Positions 15,196-29,448 of a stretch of DNA of 64,000 nucleotides are shown here, in pieces (position 1 is the stretch's first letter; each line of letters starts with the position of its first letter). Position numbers and translations under genes: made by a program. The stretch is from Labia minor (taxonomy: Eukaryota > Arthropoda > Insecta > Dermaptera > Spongiphoridae). The DNA lies in NCBI GenBank assembly GCA_963082975.1, contig OY720345.1:6474491-6538490 (forward strand), written 5' to 3'. Under the pieces are notes generated by a model, which saw nothing but the letters and a program-made list of their open reading frames with translations, did no database searches and was not told the origin of the DNA.

Positions 15196-18100
15196 AATTA
15201 TGAATTATATATCATTCTTATTTATTTCTTATTCTAAACACGAATAAATTCAACTTTCATCGATATCTCAATTATTTTCGTGGATTTCATTGAAAAAACG
15301 ACATTTTTCATTAAGATTTTAGCGAAAATGCTACTTTTTTAAATAGAAATATAAAAATTATGAATTATATATCATTCTTATTTATTTTTTATTCTAAACA
15401 CGAATAAATTCAAATTTCATCGATATCTCAATTATTTTCGTGGATTTCATAGAAAAAACGACATTTTTCATTAAGATTTTAGCGAAAATGCTACTTTTTT
15501 AAATAGAAATATAAAATTTATGAATTATATATCATTCTTATTTATTTCTTATTCTAATCCCGAATAAATTCAAATTTCATCGATATCTCAATTATTTTCG
15601 TGGATTTCATAGAAAAAACGACATTTTTCATTAAGATTTTAGCGAAAATGCTTCTTTTTTAAATAGAAATATAAAATTTATGAATTATATATCATTCTTA
15701 TTTATTTCTTATTCTAAACCCGAATAAATTCAAATTTCATCGATATCTCAATTATTTTCGTGGATTTCATAGAAAAAACGACATTTTTCATTAAGATTTT
15801 ATCGAAAATGCTACTTTTTTAAATAGAAATATAAAATTTATGAATTATATATCATTCTTATTTATTTCTTATTCTAAACCCGAATAAATTCAAATTTCAT
15901 CGATATCTCAATTATTTTCGTGGATTTCATAGAAAAAACGACATTTTTCATTAAGATTTTAGCGAAAATGCTACTTTTTTAAATAGAAATATAAAATTTA
16001 TGCATTATATATCATTCTTATTTATTTTTTATTCTAAACACGAATAAATTCAAATTTCATCGATATCTCAATTATTTTCGTGGATTTCATAGAAAAAACG
16101 ACATTTTTCATTAAGATTTTAGCGAAAATGCTACTTTTTTAAATAGAAATATAAAATTTATGAATTATATATCATTCTTATTTATTTCTTATTCTATACA
16201 CGAATAAATTCAAATTTCATCGATATCTCAATTATTTTCGTGGATTTCATAGAAAAAACGACATTTTTCATTAAGATTTTAGCGAAAATGCTACTTTTTT
16301 AAATAGAAATATAAAAATTATGAATTATATATCATTCTTATTTATTTCTTATTCTAAACACGAATAAATTCAACTTTCATCGATATCTCAATTATTTTCG
16401 TGGATTTCATAGAAAAAACGACATTTTTCATTAAGATTTTAGCGAAAATGCTACTTTTTTAAATAGAAATATAAAAATTATGAATTATATATCATTCTTA
16501 TTTATTTCTTATTCTAAAGACGAATAAATTCAAATTTCATCGATATCTCAATTATTTTCGTGGATTTCATAGAAAAAATGACATTTTTCATTAAGATTTT
16601 AGCGAAAGTGCTACTTTTTTAAATAGAAATATAAAATTTATGAATTATAAATCATTCTTATTTATTTCTTATTCTAAAGACGAATAAATTCAAATTTCAT
16701 CGATATCTCAATTATTTTCGTGGATTTCATAGAAAAAACGACATTTTTCATTAAGATTTTAGCGAAAATGCTACTTTTTTAAATAGAAATATAAAATTTA
16801 TGAATTATAAATCATTCTTATTTATTTCTTATTCTAAACACGAATAAATTCAACTTTCATCGATATCTCAATTATTTTCGTGGATTTCATAGAAAAAACG
16901 ACATTTTTCATTAAGATTTTAGCGAAAATGCTACTTTTTTAAATAGAAATATAAAAATCATGAATTATATATCATTCTTATTTATTTCTTATTCTAAACA
17001 CGAATAAATTCAACTTTCATCGATATCTCAATTATTTTCGTGGATTTCATAGAAAAAACGACATTTTTCATTAAGATTTTAGCGAAAATGCTACTTTTTT
17101 AAATAGAAATATAAAAATTATGAATTATATATCATTCTTATTTATTTCTTATTCTAAACACGAATAAATTCAACTTTCATCGATATCTCAATTATTTTCG
17201 TGGATTTCATAGAAAATACGACATTTTTCATTAAGATTTTAGCGAAAATGCTACTTTTTTAAATAGAAATATAAAATTTATGAATTATAAATCATTCTTA
17301 TTTATTTCTTATTCTAAAGACGAATAAATTCAAATTTCATCGATATCTCAATTATTTTCGTGGATTTCATAGAAAAAACGACATTTTTCATTAAGATTTT
17401 AGCGAAAATGCTACTTTTTTAAATAGAAATATAAAATTTATGAATTATAAATCATTCTTATTTATTTCTTATTCTAAAGACGAATAAATTCAAATTTCAT
17501 CGATATCTCAATTATTTTCGTGGATTTCATAGAAAAAATGACATTTTTCATTAAGATTTTAGCGAAAATGCTACTTTTTTAAATAGAAATATAAAATTTA
17601 TGAATTATAAATCATTCTTATTTATTTCTTATTCTAAAGACGAATAAATTCAAATTTCATCGATATCTCAATTATTTTCGTGGATTTCATAGAAAAAACG
17701 ACATTTTTCATTAAGATTTTAGCGAAAATGCTACTTTTTTAAATAGAAATATAAAATTTATGAATTATATATCATTCTTATTTATTTCTTATTCTATACA
17801 CGAATAAATTCAAATTTCATCGATATCTGAATTATTTTCGTGGATTTCATAGAAAAAACGACATTTTTCATTAAGATTTTAGCGAAAATGCTACTTTTTT
17901 AAATAGAAATATAAAAATTATGAATTATATATCATTCTTATTTATTTCTTATTCTAAACCCAAATAAATTCAAATTTCATCGATATCTCAATTATTTTCG
18001 TGGATTTCATAGAAAAAACGACATTTTTCATTAAGATTTTAGCGAAAATGCTTCTTTTTTAAATAGAAATATAAAATTTATGAATTATATATCATTCTTA

Positions 18101-18872
18101 TTTATTTCTTATTCTAAACCCGAATAAATTCAAATTTCATCGATATCTCAATTATTTTCGTGGATTTAGAAAAAACGACATTTTTCATTAAGATTTTATC
18201 GAAAATGCTACTTTTTTAAATAGAAATATAAAATTTATGAATTATATATCATTCTTATTTATTTCTTATTCTAAACCCGAATAAATTCAAATTTCATCGA
18301 TATCTCAATTATTTTCGTGGATTTCATAGAAAAAACGACATTTTTCATTAAGATTTTAGCGAAAATGCTTCTTTTTTAAATAGAAATATAAAATTTATGA
18401 ATTATATATCATTCTTATTTATTTCTTATTCTAAACCCGAATAAATTCAAATTTCATCGATATCTCAATTATTTTCGTGGATTTCATAGAAAAAACGACA
18501 TTTTTCATTAAGATTTTATCGAAAATGCTACTTTTTTAAATAGAAATATAAAATTTATGAATTATATATCATTCTTATTTATTTCTTATTCTATACACGA
18601 ATAAATTCAAATTTCATCGATATCTCAATTATTTTCGTGGATTTCATAGAAAAAACGACATTTTTCATTAAGATTTTAGCGAAAATGCTACTTTTTTAAA
18701 TAGAAATATAAAAATTATGAATTATATATCATTCTTATTTATTTCTTATTCTAAACCCGAATAAATTCAAATTTCATCGATATCTCAATTATTTTCGTGG
18801 ATTTCATAGAAAAAACGACATTTTTCATTAAGATTTTAGCGAAAATGCTACTTTTTTAAATAGAAATATAAA
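15196..18872. repeat. Higher-order repeat unit, 23 monomers (3,677 bp)
   Basis: Same length, same CAT deletion (18167), same TCTGAATTAT and AAACCCAAAT variants and same monomer order as the unit at 4481-8157. The AATCATG monomer starts at 16956. This is the clearest pair of near-identical HOR copies in the left array. Confidence 0.85.
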
Positions 18873-21800
18873 AATTATGAATTATATATCATTCTTATTT
18901 ATTTCTTATTCTAAACACGAATAAATTCAACTTTCATCGATATCTCAATTATTTTCGTGGATTTCATTGAAAAAACGACATTTTTCATTAAGATTTTAGC
19001 GAAAATGCTACTTTTTTAAATAGAAATATAAAAATTATGAATTATATATCATTCTTATTTATTTTTTATTCTAAACACGAATAAATTCAAATTTCATCGA
19101 TATCTCAATTATTTTCGTGGATTTCATAGAAAAAACGACATTTTTCATTAAGATTTTAGCGAAAATGCTACTTTTTTAAATAGAAATATAAAATTTATGA
19201 ATTATATATCATTCTTATTTATTTCTTATTCTAATCCCGAATAAATTCAAATTTCATCGATATCTCAATTATTTTCGTGGATTTCATAGAAAAAACGACA
19301 TTTTTCATTAAGATTTTAGCGAAAATGCTTCTTTTTTAAATAGAAATATAAAATTTATGAATTATATATCATTCTTATTTATTTCTTATTCTAAACCCGA
19401 ATAAATTCAAATTTCATCGATATCTCAATTATTTTCGTGGATTTCATAGAAAAAACGACATTTTTCATTAAGATTTTATCGAAAATGCTACTTTTTTAAA
19501 TAGAAATATAAAATTTATGAATTATATATCATTCTTATTTATTTCTTATTCTAAACCCGAATAAATTCAAATTTCATCGATATCTCAATTATTTTCGTGG
19601 ATTTCATAGAAAAAACGACATTTTTCATTAAGATTTTAGCGAAAATGCTACTTTTTTAAATAGAAATATAAAATTTATGCATTATATATCATTCTTATTT
19701 ATTTTTTATTCTAAACACGAATAAATTCAAATTTCATCGATATCTCAATTATTTTCGTGGATTTCATAGAAAAAACGACATTTTTCATTAAGATTTTAGC
19801 GAAAATGCTACTTTTTTAAATAGAAATATAAAATTTATGAATTATATATCATTCTTATTTATTTCTTATTCTATACACGAATAAATTCAAATTTCATCGA
19901 TATCTCAATTATTTTCGTGGATTTCATAGAAAAAACGACATTTTTCATTAAGATTTTAGCGAAAATGCTACTTTTTTAAATAGAAATATAAAAATTATGA
20001 ATTATATATCATTCTTATTTATTTCTTATTCTAAACACGAATAAATTCAACTTTCATCGATATCTCAATTATTTTCGTGGATTTCATAGAAAAAACGACA
20101 TTTTTCATTAAGATTTTAGCGAAAATGCTACTTTTTTAAATAGAAATATAAAAATTATGAATTATATATCATTCTTATTTATTTCTTATTCTAAAGACGA
20201 ATAAATTCAAATTTCATCGATATCTCAATTATTTTCGTGGATTTCATAGAAAAAATGACATTTTTCATTAAGATTTTAGCGAAAGTGCTACTTTTTTAAA
20301 TAGAAATATAAAATTTATGAATTATAAATCATTCTTATTTATTTCTTATTCTAAAGACGAATAAATTCAAATTTCATCGATATCTCAATTATTTTCGTGG
20401 ATTTCATAGAAAAAACGACATTTTTCATTAAGATTTTAGCGAAAATGCTACTTTTTTAAATAGAAATATAAAATTTATGAATTATAAATCATTCTTATTT
20501 ATTTCTTATTCTAAACACGAATAAATTCAACTTTCATCGATATCTCAATTATTTTCGTGGATTTCATAGAAAAAACGACATTTTTCATTAAGATTTTAGC
20601 GAAAATGCTACTTTTTTAAATAGAAATATAAAAATCATGAATTATATATCATTCTTATTTATTTCTTATTCTAAACACGAATAAATTCAACTTTCATCGA
20701 TATCTCAATTATTTTCGTGGATTTCATAGAAAAAACGACATTTTTCATTAAGATTTTAGCGAAAATGCTACTTTTTTAAATAGAAATATAAAAATTATGA
20801 ATTATATATCATTCTTATTTATTTGTTATTCTAAACACGAATAAATTCAACTTTCATCGATATCTCAATTATTTTCGTGGATTTCATAGAAAATACGACA
20901 TTTTTCATTAAGATTTTAGCGAAAATGCTACTTTTTTAAATAGAAATATAAAATTTATGAATTATAAATCATTCTTATTTATTTCTTATTCTAAAGACGA
21001 ATAAATTCAAATTTCATCGATATCTCAATTATTTTCGTGGATTTCATAGAAAAAACGACATTTTTCATTAAGATTTTAGCGAAAATGCTACTTTTTTAAA
21101 TAGAAATATAAAATTTATGAATTATAAATCATTCTTATTTATTTCTTATTCTAAAGACGAATAAATTCAAATTTCATCGATATCTCAATTATTTTCGTGG
21201 ATTTCATAGAAAAAAACACATTTTTCATTAAGATTTTAGCGAAAATGCTACTTTTTTAAATAGAAATATAAAATTTATGAATTATAAATCATTCTTATTT
21301 ATTTCTTATTCTAAAGACGAATAAATTCAAATTTCATCGATATCTCAATTATTTTCGTGGATTTCATAGAAAAAATGACATTTTTCATTAAGATTTTAGC
21401 GAAAATGCTACTTTTTTAAATAGAAATATAAAATTTATGAATTATATATCATTCTTATTTATTTCTTATTCTATACACGAATAAATTCAAATTTCATCGA
21501 TATCTGAATTATTTTCGTGGATTTCATAGAAAAAACGACATTTTTCATTAAGATTTTAGCGAAAATGCTACTTTTTTAAATAGAAATATAAAAATTATGA
21601 ATTATATATCATTCTTATTTATTTCTTATTCTAAACCCAAATAAATTCAAATTTCATCGATATCTCAATTATTTTCGTGGATTTCATAGAAAAAACGACA
21701 TTTTTCATTAAGATTTTAGCGAAAATGCTTCTTTTTTAAATAGAAATATAAAATTTATGAATTATATATCATTCTTATTTATTTCTTATTCTAAACCCGA

Positions 21801-24800
21801 ATAAATTCAAATTTCATCGATATCTCAATTATTTTCGTGGATTTAGAAAAAACGACATTTTTCATTAAGATTTTATCGAAAATGCTACTTTTTTAAATAG
21901 AAATATAAAATTTATGAATTATATATCATTCTTATTTATTTCTTATTCTAAACACGAATAAATTCAACTTTCATCGATATCTCAATTATTTTCGTGGATT
22001 TCATAGAAAATACGACATTTTTCATTAAGATTTTAGCGAAAATGCTACTTTTTTAAATAGAAATATAAAATTTATGAATTATATATCATTCTTATTTATT
22101 TCTTATTCTAAACCCGAATAAATTCAAATTTCATCGATATCTCAATTATTTTCGTGGATTTCATAGAAAAAACGACATTTTTCATTAAGATTTTAGCGAA
22201 AATGCTACTTTTTTAAATAGAAATATAAAAATTATGAATTATATATCATTCTTATTTATTTTTTATTCTAAACACGAATAAATTCAAATTTCATCGATAT
22301 CTCAATTATTTTCGTGGATTTCATAGAAAAAACGACATTTTTCATTAAGATTTTAGCGAAAATGCTACTTTTTTAAATAGAAATATAAAATTTATGAATT
22401 ATATATCATTCTTATTTATTTCTTATTCTAATCCCGAATAAATTCAAATTTCATCGATATCTCAATTATTTTCGTGGATTTCATAGAAAAAACGACATTT
22501 TTCATTAAGATTTTAGCGAAAATGCTTCTTTTTTAAATAGAAATATAAAATTTATGAATTATATATCATTCTTATTTATTTCTTATTCTAAACCCGAATA
22601 AATTCAAATTTCATCGATATCTCAATTATTTTCGTGGATTTCATAGAAAAAACGACATTTTTCATTAAGATTTTATCGAAAATGCTACTTTTTTAAATAG
22701 AAATATAAAATTTATGAATTATATATCATTCTTATTTATTTCTTATTCTAAACCCGAATAAATTCAAATTTCATCGATATCTCAATTATTTTCGTGGATT
22801 TCATAGAAAAAACGACATTTTTCATTAAGATTTTAGCGAAAATGCTACTTTTTTAAATAGAAATATAAAATTTATGCATTATATATCATTCTTATTTATT
22901 TTTTATTCTAAACACGAATAAATTCAAATTTCATCGATATCTCAATTATTTTCGTGGATTTCATAGAAAAAACGACATTTTTCATTAAGATTTTAGCGAA
23001 AATGCTACTTTTTTAAATAGAAATATAAAATTTATGAATTATATATCATTCTTATTTATTTCTTATTCTATACACGAATAAATTCAAATTTCATCGATAT
23101 CTCAATTATTTTCGTGGATTTCATAGAAAAAACGACATTTTTCATTAAGATTTTAGCGAAAATGCTACTTTTTTAAATAGAAATATAAAAATTATGAATT
23201 ATATATCATTCTTATTTATTTCTTATTCTAAACACGAATAAATTCAACTTTCATCGATATCTCAATTATTTTCGTGGATTTCATAGAAAAAACGACATTT
23301 TTCATTAAGATTTTAGCGAAAATGCTACTTTTTTAAATAGAAATATAAAAATTATGAATTATATATCATTCTTATTTATTTCTTATTCTAAAGACGAATA
23401 AATTCAAATTTCATCGATATCTCAATTATTTTCGTGGATTTCATAGAAAAAATGACATTTTTCATTAAGATTTTAGCGAAAGTGCTACTTTTTTAAATAG
23501 AAATATAAAATTTATGAATTATAAATCATTCTTATTTATTTCTTATTCTAAAGACGAATAAATTCAAATTTCATCGATATCTCAATTATTTTCGTGGATT
23601 TCATAGAAAAAACGACATTTTTCATTAAGATTTTAGCGAAAATGCTACTTTTTTAAATAGAAATATAAAATTTATGAATTATAAATCATTCTTATTTATT
23701 TCTTATTCTAAACACGAATAAATTCAACTTTCATCGATATCTCAATTATTTTCGTGGATTTCATAGAAAAAACGACATTTTTCATTAAGATTTTAGCGAA
23801 AATGCTACTTTTTTAAATAGAAATATAAAAATCATGAATTATATATCTTTCTTATTTATTTCTTATTCTAAACACGAATAAATTCAACTTTCATCGATAT
23901 CTCAATTATTTTCGTGGATTTCATAGAAAAAACGACATTTTTCATTAAGATTTTAGCGAAAATGCTACTTTTTTAAATAGAAATATAAAAATTATGAATT
24001 ATATATCATTCTTATTTATTTCTTATTCTAAACACGAATAAATTCAACTTTCATCGATATCTCAATTATTTTCGTGGATTTCATAGAAAATACGACATTT
24101 TTCATTAAGATTTTAGCGAAAATGCTACTTTTTTAAATAGAAATATAAAATTTATGAATTATAAATCATTCTTATTTATTTCTTATTCTAAAGACGAATA
24201 AATTCAAATTTCATCGATATCTCAATTATTTTCGTGGATTTCATAGAAAAAACGACATTTTTCATTAAGATTTTAGCGAAAATGCTACTTTTTTAAATAG
24301 AAATATAAAATTTATGAATTATAAATCATTCTTATTTATTTCTTATTCTAAAGACGAATAAATTCAAATTTCATCGATATCTCAATTATTTTCGTGGATT
24401 TCATAGAAAAAATGACATTTTTCATTAAGATTTTAGCGAAAATGCTACTTTTTTAAATAGAAATATAAAATTTATGAATTATAAATCATTCTTATTTATT
24501 TCTTATTCTAAACACGAATAAATTCAACTTTCATCGATATCTCAATTATTTTCGTGGATTTCATAGAAAATACGACATTTTTCATTAAGATTTTAGCGAA
24601 AATGCTACTTTTTTAAATAGAAATATAAAATTTATGAATTATATATCATTCTTATTTATTTCTTATTCTAAACCCGAATAAATTCAAATTTCATCGATAT
24701 CTCAATTATTTTCGTGGATTTCATAGAAAAAACGACATTTTTCATTAAGATTTTAGCGAAAATGCTACTTTTTTAAATAGAAATATAAAATTTATGAATT

Positions 24801-27800
24801 ATATATCATTCTTATTTATTTCTTATTCTAATCCCGAATAAATTCAAATTTCATCGATATCTCAATTATTTTCGTGGATTTCATAGAAAAAACGACATTT
24901 TTCATTAAGATTTTAGCGAAAATGCTTCTTTTTTAAATAGAAATATAAAATTTATGAATTATATATCATTCTTATTTATTTCTTATTCTAAACCCGAATA
25001 AATTCAAATTTCATCGATATCTCAATTATTTTCGTGGATTTCATAGAAAAAACGACATTTTTCATTAAGATTTTATCGAAAATGCTACTTTTTTAAATAG
25101 AAATATAAAATTTATGAATTATATATCATTCTTATTTATTTCTTATTCTAAACCCGAATAAATTCAAATTTCATCGATATCTCAATTATTTTCGTGGATT
25201 TCATAGAAAAAACGACATTTTTCATTAAGATTTTAGCGAAAATGCTACTTTTTTAAATAGAAATATAAAATTTATGCATTATATATCATTCTTATTTATT
25301 TTTTATTCTAAACACGAATAAATTCAAATTTCATCGATATCTCAATTATTTTCGTGGATTTCATAGAAAAAACGACATTTTTCATTAAGATTTTAGCGAA
25401 AATGCTACTTTTTTAAATAGAAATATAAAATTTATGAATTATATATCATTCTTATTTATTTCTTATTCTATACACGAATAAATTCAAATTTCATCGATAT
25501 CTCAATTATTTTCGTGGATTTCATAGAAAAAACGACATTTTTCATTAAGATTTTAGCGAAAATGCTACTTTTTTAAATAGAAATATAAAAATTATGAATT
25601 ATATATCATTCTTATTTATTTCTTATTCTAAACACGAATAAATTCAACTTTCATCGATATCTCAATTATTTTCGTGGATTTCATAGAAAAAACGACATTT
25701 TTCATTAAGATTTTAGCGAAAATGCTACTTTTTTAAATAGAAATATAAAAATTATGAATTATATATCATTCTTATTTATTTCTTATTCTAAAGACGAATA
25801 AATTCAAATTTCATCGATATCTCAATTATTTTCGTGGATTTCATAGAAAAAATGACATTTTTCATTAAGATTTTAGCGAAAGTGCTACTTTTTTAAATAG
25901 AAATATAAAATTTATGAATTATAAATCATTCTTATTTATTTCTTATTCTAAAGACGAATAAATTCAAATTTCATCGATATCTCAATTATTTTCGTGGATT
26001 TCATAGAAAAAACGACATTTTTCATTAAGATTTTAGCGAAAATGCTACTTTTTTAAATAGAAATATAAAATTTATGAATTATAAATCATTCTTATTTATT
26101 TCTTATTCTAAACACGAATAAATTCAACTTTCATCGATATCTCAATTATTTTCGTGGATTTCATAGAAAAAACGACATTTTTCATTAAGATTTTAGCGAA
26201 AATGCTACTTTTTTAAATAGAAATATAAAAATCATGAATTATATATCATTCTTATTTATTTCTTATTCTAAACACGAATAAATTCAACTTTCATCGATAT
26301 CTCAATTATTTTCGTGGATTTCATAGAAAAAACGACATTTTTCATTAAGATTTTAGCGAAAATGCTACTTTTTTAAATAGAAATATAAAAATTATGAATT
26401 ATATATCATTCTTATTTATTTCTTATTCTAAACACGAATAAATTCAACTTTCATCGATATCTCAATTATTTTCGTGGATTTCATAGAAAATACGACATTT
26501 TTCATTAAGATTTTAGCGAAAATGCTACTTTTTTAAATAGAAATATAAAATTTATGAATTATAAATCATTCTTATTTATTTCTTATTCTAAAGACGAATA
26601 AATTCAAATTTCATCGATATCTCAATTATTTTCGTGGATTTCATAGAAAAAACGACATTTTTCATTAAGATTTTAGCGAAAATGCTACTTTTTTAAATAG
26701 AAATATAAAATTTATGAATTATAAATCATTCTTATTTATTTCTTATTCTAAAGACGAATAAATTCAAATTTCATCGATATCTCAATTATTTTCGTGGATT
26801 TCATAGAAAAAATGACATTTTTCATTAAGATTTTAGCGAAAATGCTACTTTTTTAAATAGAAATATAAAATTTATGAATTATAAATCATTCTTATTTATT
26901 TCTTATTCTAAAGACGAATAAATTCAAATTTCATCGATATCTCAATTATTTTCGTGGATTTCATAGAAAAAATGACATTTTTCATTAAGGTTTTAGCGAA
27001 AATGCTACTTTTTTAAATAGAAATATAAAATTTATGAATTATATATCATTCTTATTTATTTCTTATTCTATACACGAATAAATTCAAATTTCATCGATAT
27101 CTGAATTATTTTCGTGGATTTCATAGAAAAAACGACATTTTTCATTAAGATTTTAGCGAAAATGCTACTTTTTTAAATAGAAATATAAAAATTATGAATT
27201 ATATATCATTCTTATTTATTTCTTATTCTAAACCCAAATAAATTCAAATTTCATCGATATCTCAATTATTTTCGTGGATTTCATAGAAAAAACGACATTT
27301 TTCATTAAGATTTTAGCGAAAATGCTTCTTTTTTAAATAGAAATATAAAATTTATGAATTATATATCATTCTTATTTATTTCTTATTCTAAACCCGAATA
27401 AATTCAAATTTCATCGATATCTCAATTATTTTCGTGGATTTAGAAAAAACGACATTTTTCATTAAGATTTTATCGAAAATGCTACTTTTTTAAATAGAAA
27501 TATAAAATTTATGAATTATATATCATTCTTATTTATTTCTTATTCTAAACCCGAATAAATTCAAATTTCATCGATATCTCAATTATTTTCGTGGATTTCA
27601 TAGAAAAAACGACATTTTTCATTAAGATTTTAGCGAAAATGCTTCTTTTTTAAATAGAAATATAAAATTTATGAATTATATATCATTCTTATTTATTTCT
27701 TATTCTAAACCCGAATAAATTCAAATTTCATCGATATCTCAATTATTTTCGTGGATTTCATAGAAAAAACGACATTTTTCATTAAGATTTTATCGAAAAT

Positions 27801-29266
27801 GCTACTTTTTTAAATAGAAATATAAAATTTATGAATTATATATCATTCTTATTTATTTCTTATTCTAAACCCGAATAAATTCAAATTTCATCGATATCTC
27901 AATTATTTTCGTGGATTTCATAGAAAAAACGACATTTTTCATTAAGATTTTAGCGAAAATGCTACTTTTTTAAATAGAAATATAAAATTTATGAATTATA
28001 TATCATTCTTATTTATTTCTTATTCTAAACCCGAATAAATTCAAATTTCATCGATATCTCAATTATTTTCGTGGATTTCATAGAAAAAACGACATTTTTC
28101 ATTAAGATTTTAGCGAAAATGCTACTTTTTTAAATAGAAATATAAAATTTATGCATTATATATCATTCTTATTTATTTTTTATTCTAAACCCGAATAAAT
28201 TCAAATTTCATCGATATCTCAATTATTTTCGTGGATTTCATAGAAAAAACGACATTTTTCATTAAGATTTTAGCGAAAATGCTACTTTTTTAAATAGAAA
28301 TATAAAATTTATGAATTATATATCATTCTTATTTATTTCTTATTCTAAACCCGAATAAATTCAAATTTCATCGATATCTCAATTATTTTCGTGGATTTCA
28401 TAGAAAAAACGACATTTTTCATTAAGATTTTAGCGAAAATGCTACTTTTTTAAATAGAAATATAAAAATTATGAATTATATATCATTCTTATTTATTTCT
28501 TATTCTAAACACGAATAAATTCAACTTTCATCGATATCTCAATTATTTTCGTGGATTTCATAGAAAAAACGACATTTTTCATTAAGATTTTAGCGAAAAT
28601 GCTACTTTTTTAAATAGAAATATAAAAATTATGAATTATATATCATTCTTATTTATTTCTTATTCTAAAGACGAATAAATTCAAATTTCATCGATATCTC
28701 AATTATTTTCGTGGATTTCATAGAAAAAATGACATTTTTCATTAAGATTTTAGCGAAAATGCTACTTTTTTAAATAGAAATATAAAATTTATGAATTATA
28801 AATCATTCTTATTTATTTCTTATTCTAAAGACGAATAAATTCAAATTTCATCGATATCTCAATTATTTTCGTGGATTTCATAGAAAAAACGACATTTTTC
28901 ATTAAGATTTTAGCGAAAATGCTACTTTTTTAAATAGAAATATAAAATTTATGAATTATAAATCATTCTTATTTATTTCTTATTCTAAACACGAATAAAT
29001 TCAACTTTCATCGATATCTCAATTATTTTCGTGGATTTCATAGAAAAAACGACATTTTTCATTAAGATTTTAGCGAAAATGCTACTTTTTTAAATAGAAA
29101 TATAAAAATCATGAATTATATATCATTCTTATTTATTTCTAATTCTAAACACGAATAAATTCAACTTTCATCGATATCTCAATTATTTTCGTGGATTTCA
29201 TAGAAAAAACGACATTTTTCATTAAGATTTTAGCGAAAATGCTACTTTTTTAAATAGAAATATAAA
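18873..29266. repeat. Irregular higher-order repeat region, left array
   Basis: After the last TTCATTGAAA monomer (18873) that marker is no longer seen, but the rest of the HOR continues. AATCATG-type monomers start at 20633, 23830, 26230 and 29107, giving spacings of 20, 15 and 18 monomers. The 15-monomer unit is the shortest and contains the shared core: AATCCC, TTTTATCGA, AAACCC, ATGCAT, ATACAC, CAACT, then AAAGAC types. CAT deletions recur at 21844 and 27441. The spacing shows monomers gained and lost in blocks by unequal exchange. Confidence 0.75.
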
Positions 29267-29273
29267 ATTTATT

Positions 29274-29293
29274 ATTTATTTATTTATTTATTA
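29274..29293 (-). repeat. LINE 3' tail, short AAAT repeats
   Basis: The plus strand shows four ATTT units followed by ATTA, directly between the satellite and the 3' UTR. On the element's strand this is an AAAT (TAAA-register) repeat and includes AATAAA. Short simple-repeat tails instead of long poly(A) are known from I, CR1 and related LINEs and mark the 3' end where target-primed reverse transcription began. The exact junction is ambiguous because both sides are AT-rich. Confidence 0.85.
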
Positions 29294-29448
29294 AAAATAT
29301 TTGATAGCCCTTTGGCTTTACAAAGGAGTTGAATAATAATTTTTTTTATCACAAAAGAAAACAAGATACAAAAACAAAAACAAAATTAAAAGCAGATCTC
29401 AGAGCAAAACAAAATGAAAGTTATTAATTTAAATTTATACACTTAGTT
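29294..29448 (-). other. LINE 3' untranslated region
   Basis: About 155 bp between the ORF2 stop and the repeat tail. It is A-rich on the plus strand in its ORF-proximal half and contains one stem-loop close to the tail. It has no open frame. In related LINEs this region is the part of the RNA recognised by the RT. Confidence 0.8.
29309..29326 (-). promoter_or_regulatory. Candidate 3' stem-loop of the LINE RNA
   Basis: The plus strand reads CCTTTG, a 6-base loop, then CAAAGG, which gives a 6-bp perfect stem with a 6-nt loop on either strand. It lies about 15 nt from the repeat tail. Several LINE groups (for example the L2/CR1 type) need a stem-loop at this place for RT recognition. That this one works so is inferred only from position and shape. 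Confidence 0.5.

Larger units (their letters stand above)
1..29272. repeat. Left satellite DNA array, 160-bp monomer (183 copies)
   Basis: This is a head-to-tail tandem array. With the monomer starting at ATTTATGAAT, starts fall at 1, 161, 321 and so on. The last complete monomer ends at 29266, followed by about 6 bp of the next copy. The length equals 183 x 160 minus 14, fully explained by five 3-bp deletions (near 7452, 14170, 18167, 21844, 27441) and one extra A near 11621. The monomer is about 79% AT. Variation is concentrated at a few sites: positions 2, 14, the block at 41-46, 59, 97, 102-105, 127 and 137. The core around TTCATCGATATCTCAATT is almost invariant. Each monomer carries overlapping ClaI and EcoRV sites (ATCGATATC). 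Stops occur in every frame and no gene is present. The role is unknown; a centromeric or pericentromeric satellite is inferred from copy number, near-nucleosome monomer length and HOR structure. Confidence 0.98.

Noticed and set aside
1-29272. CRISPR array
   Set aside because: The whole 160-bp unit repeats, with no alternation of short repeats and unique spacers, and there are no cas genes.
29266-29300. Target-site duplication of the LINE
   Set aside because: The 5' junction lies at or in the gap, so only one side is visible, and that side is AT-rich with an ambiguous boundary.
29309-29326. Bacterial-type rho-independent terminator
   Set aside because: The hairpin is next to T- and A-rich sequence, but the context is a eukaryotic LINE 3' UTR; a role in RT recognition is more plausible.
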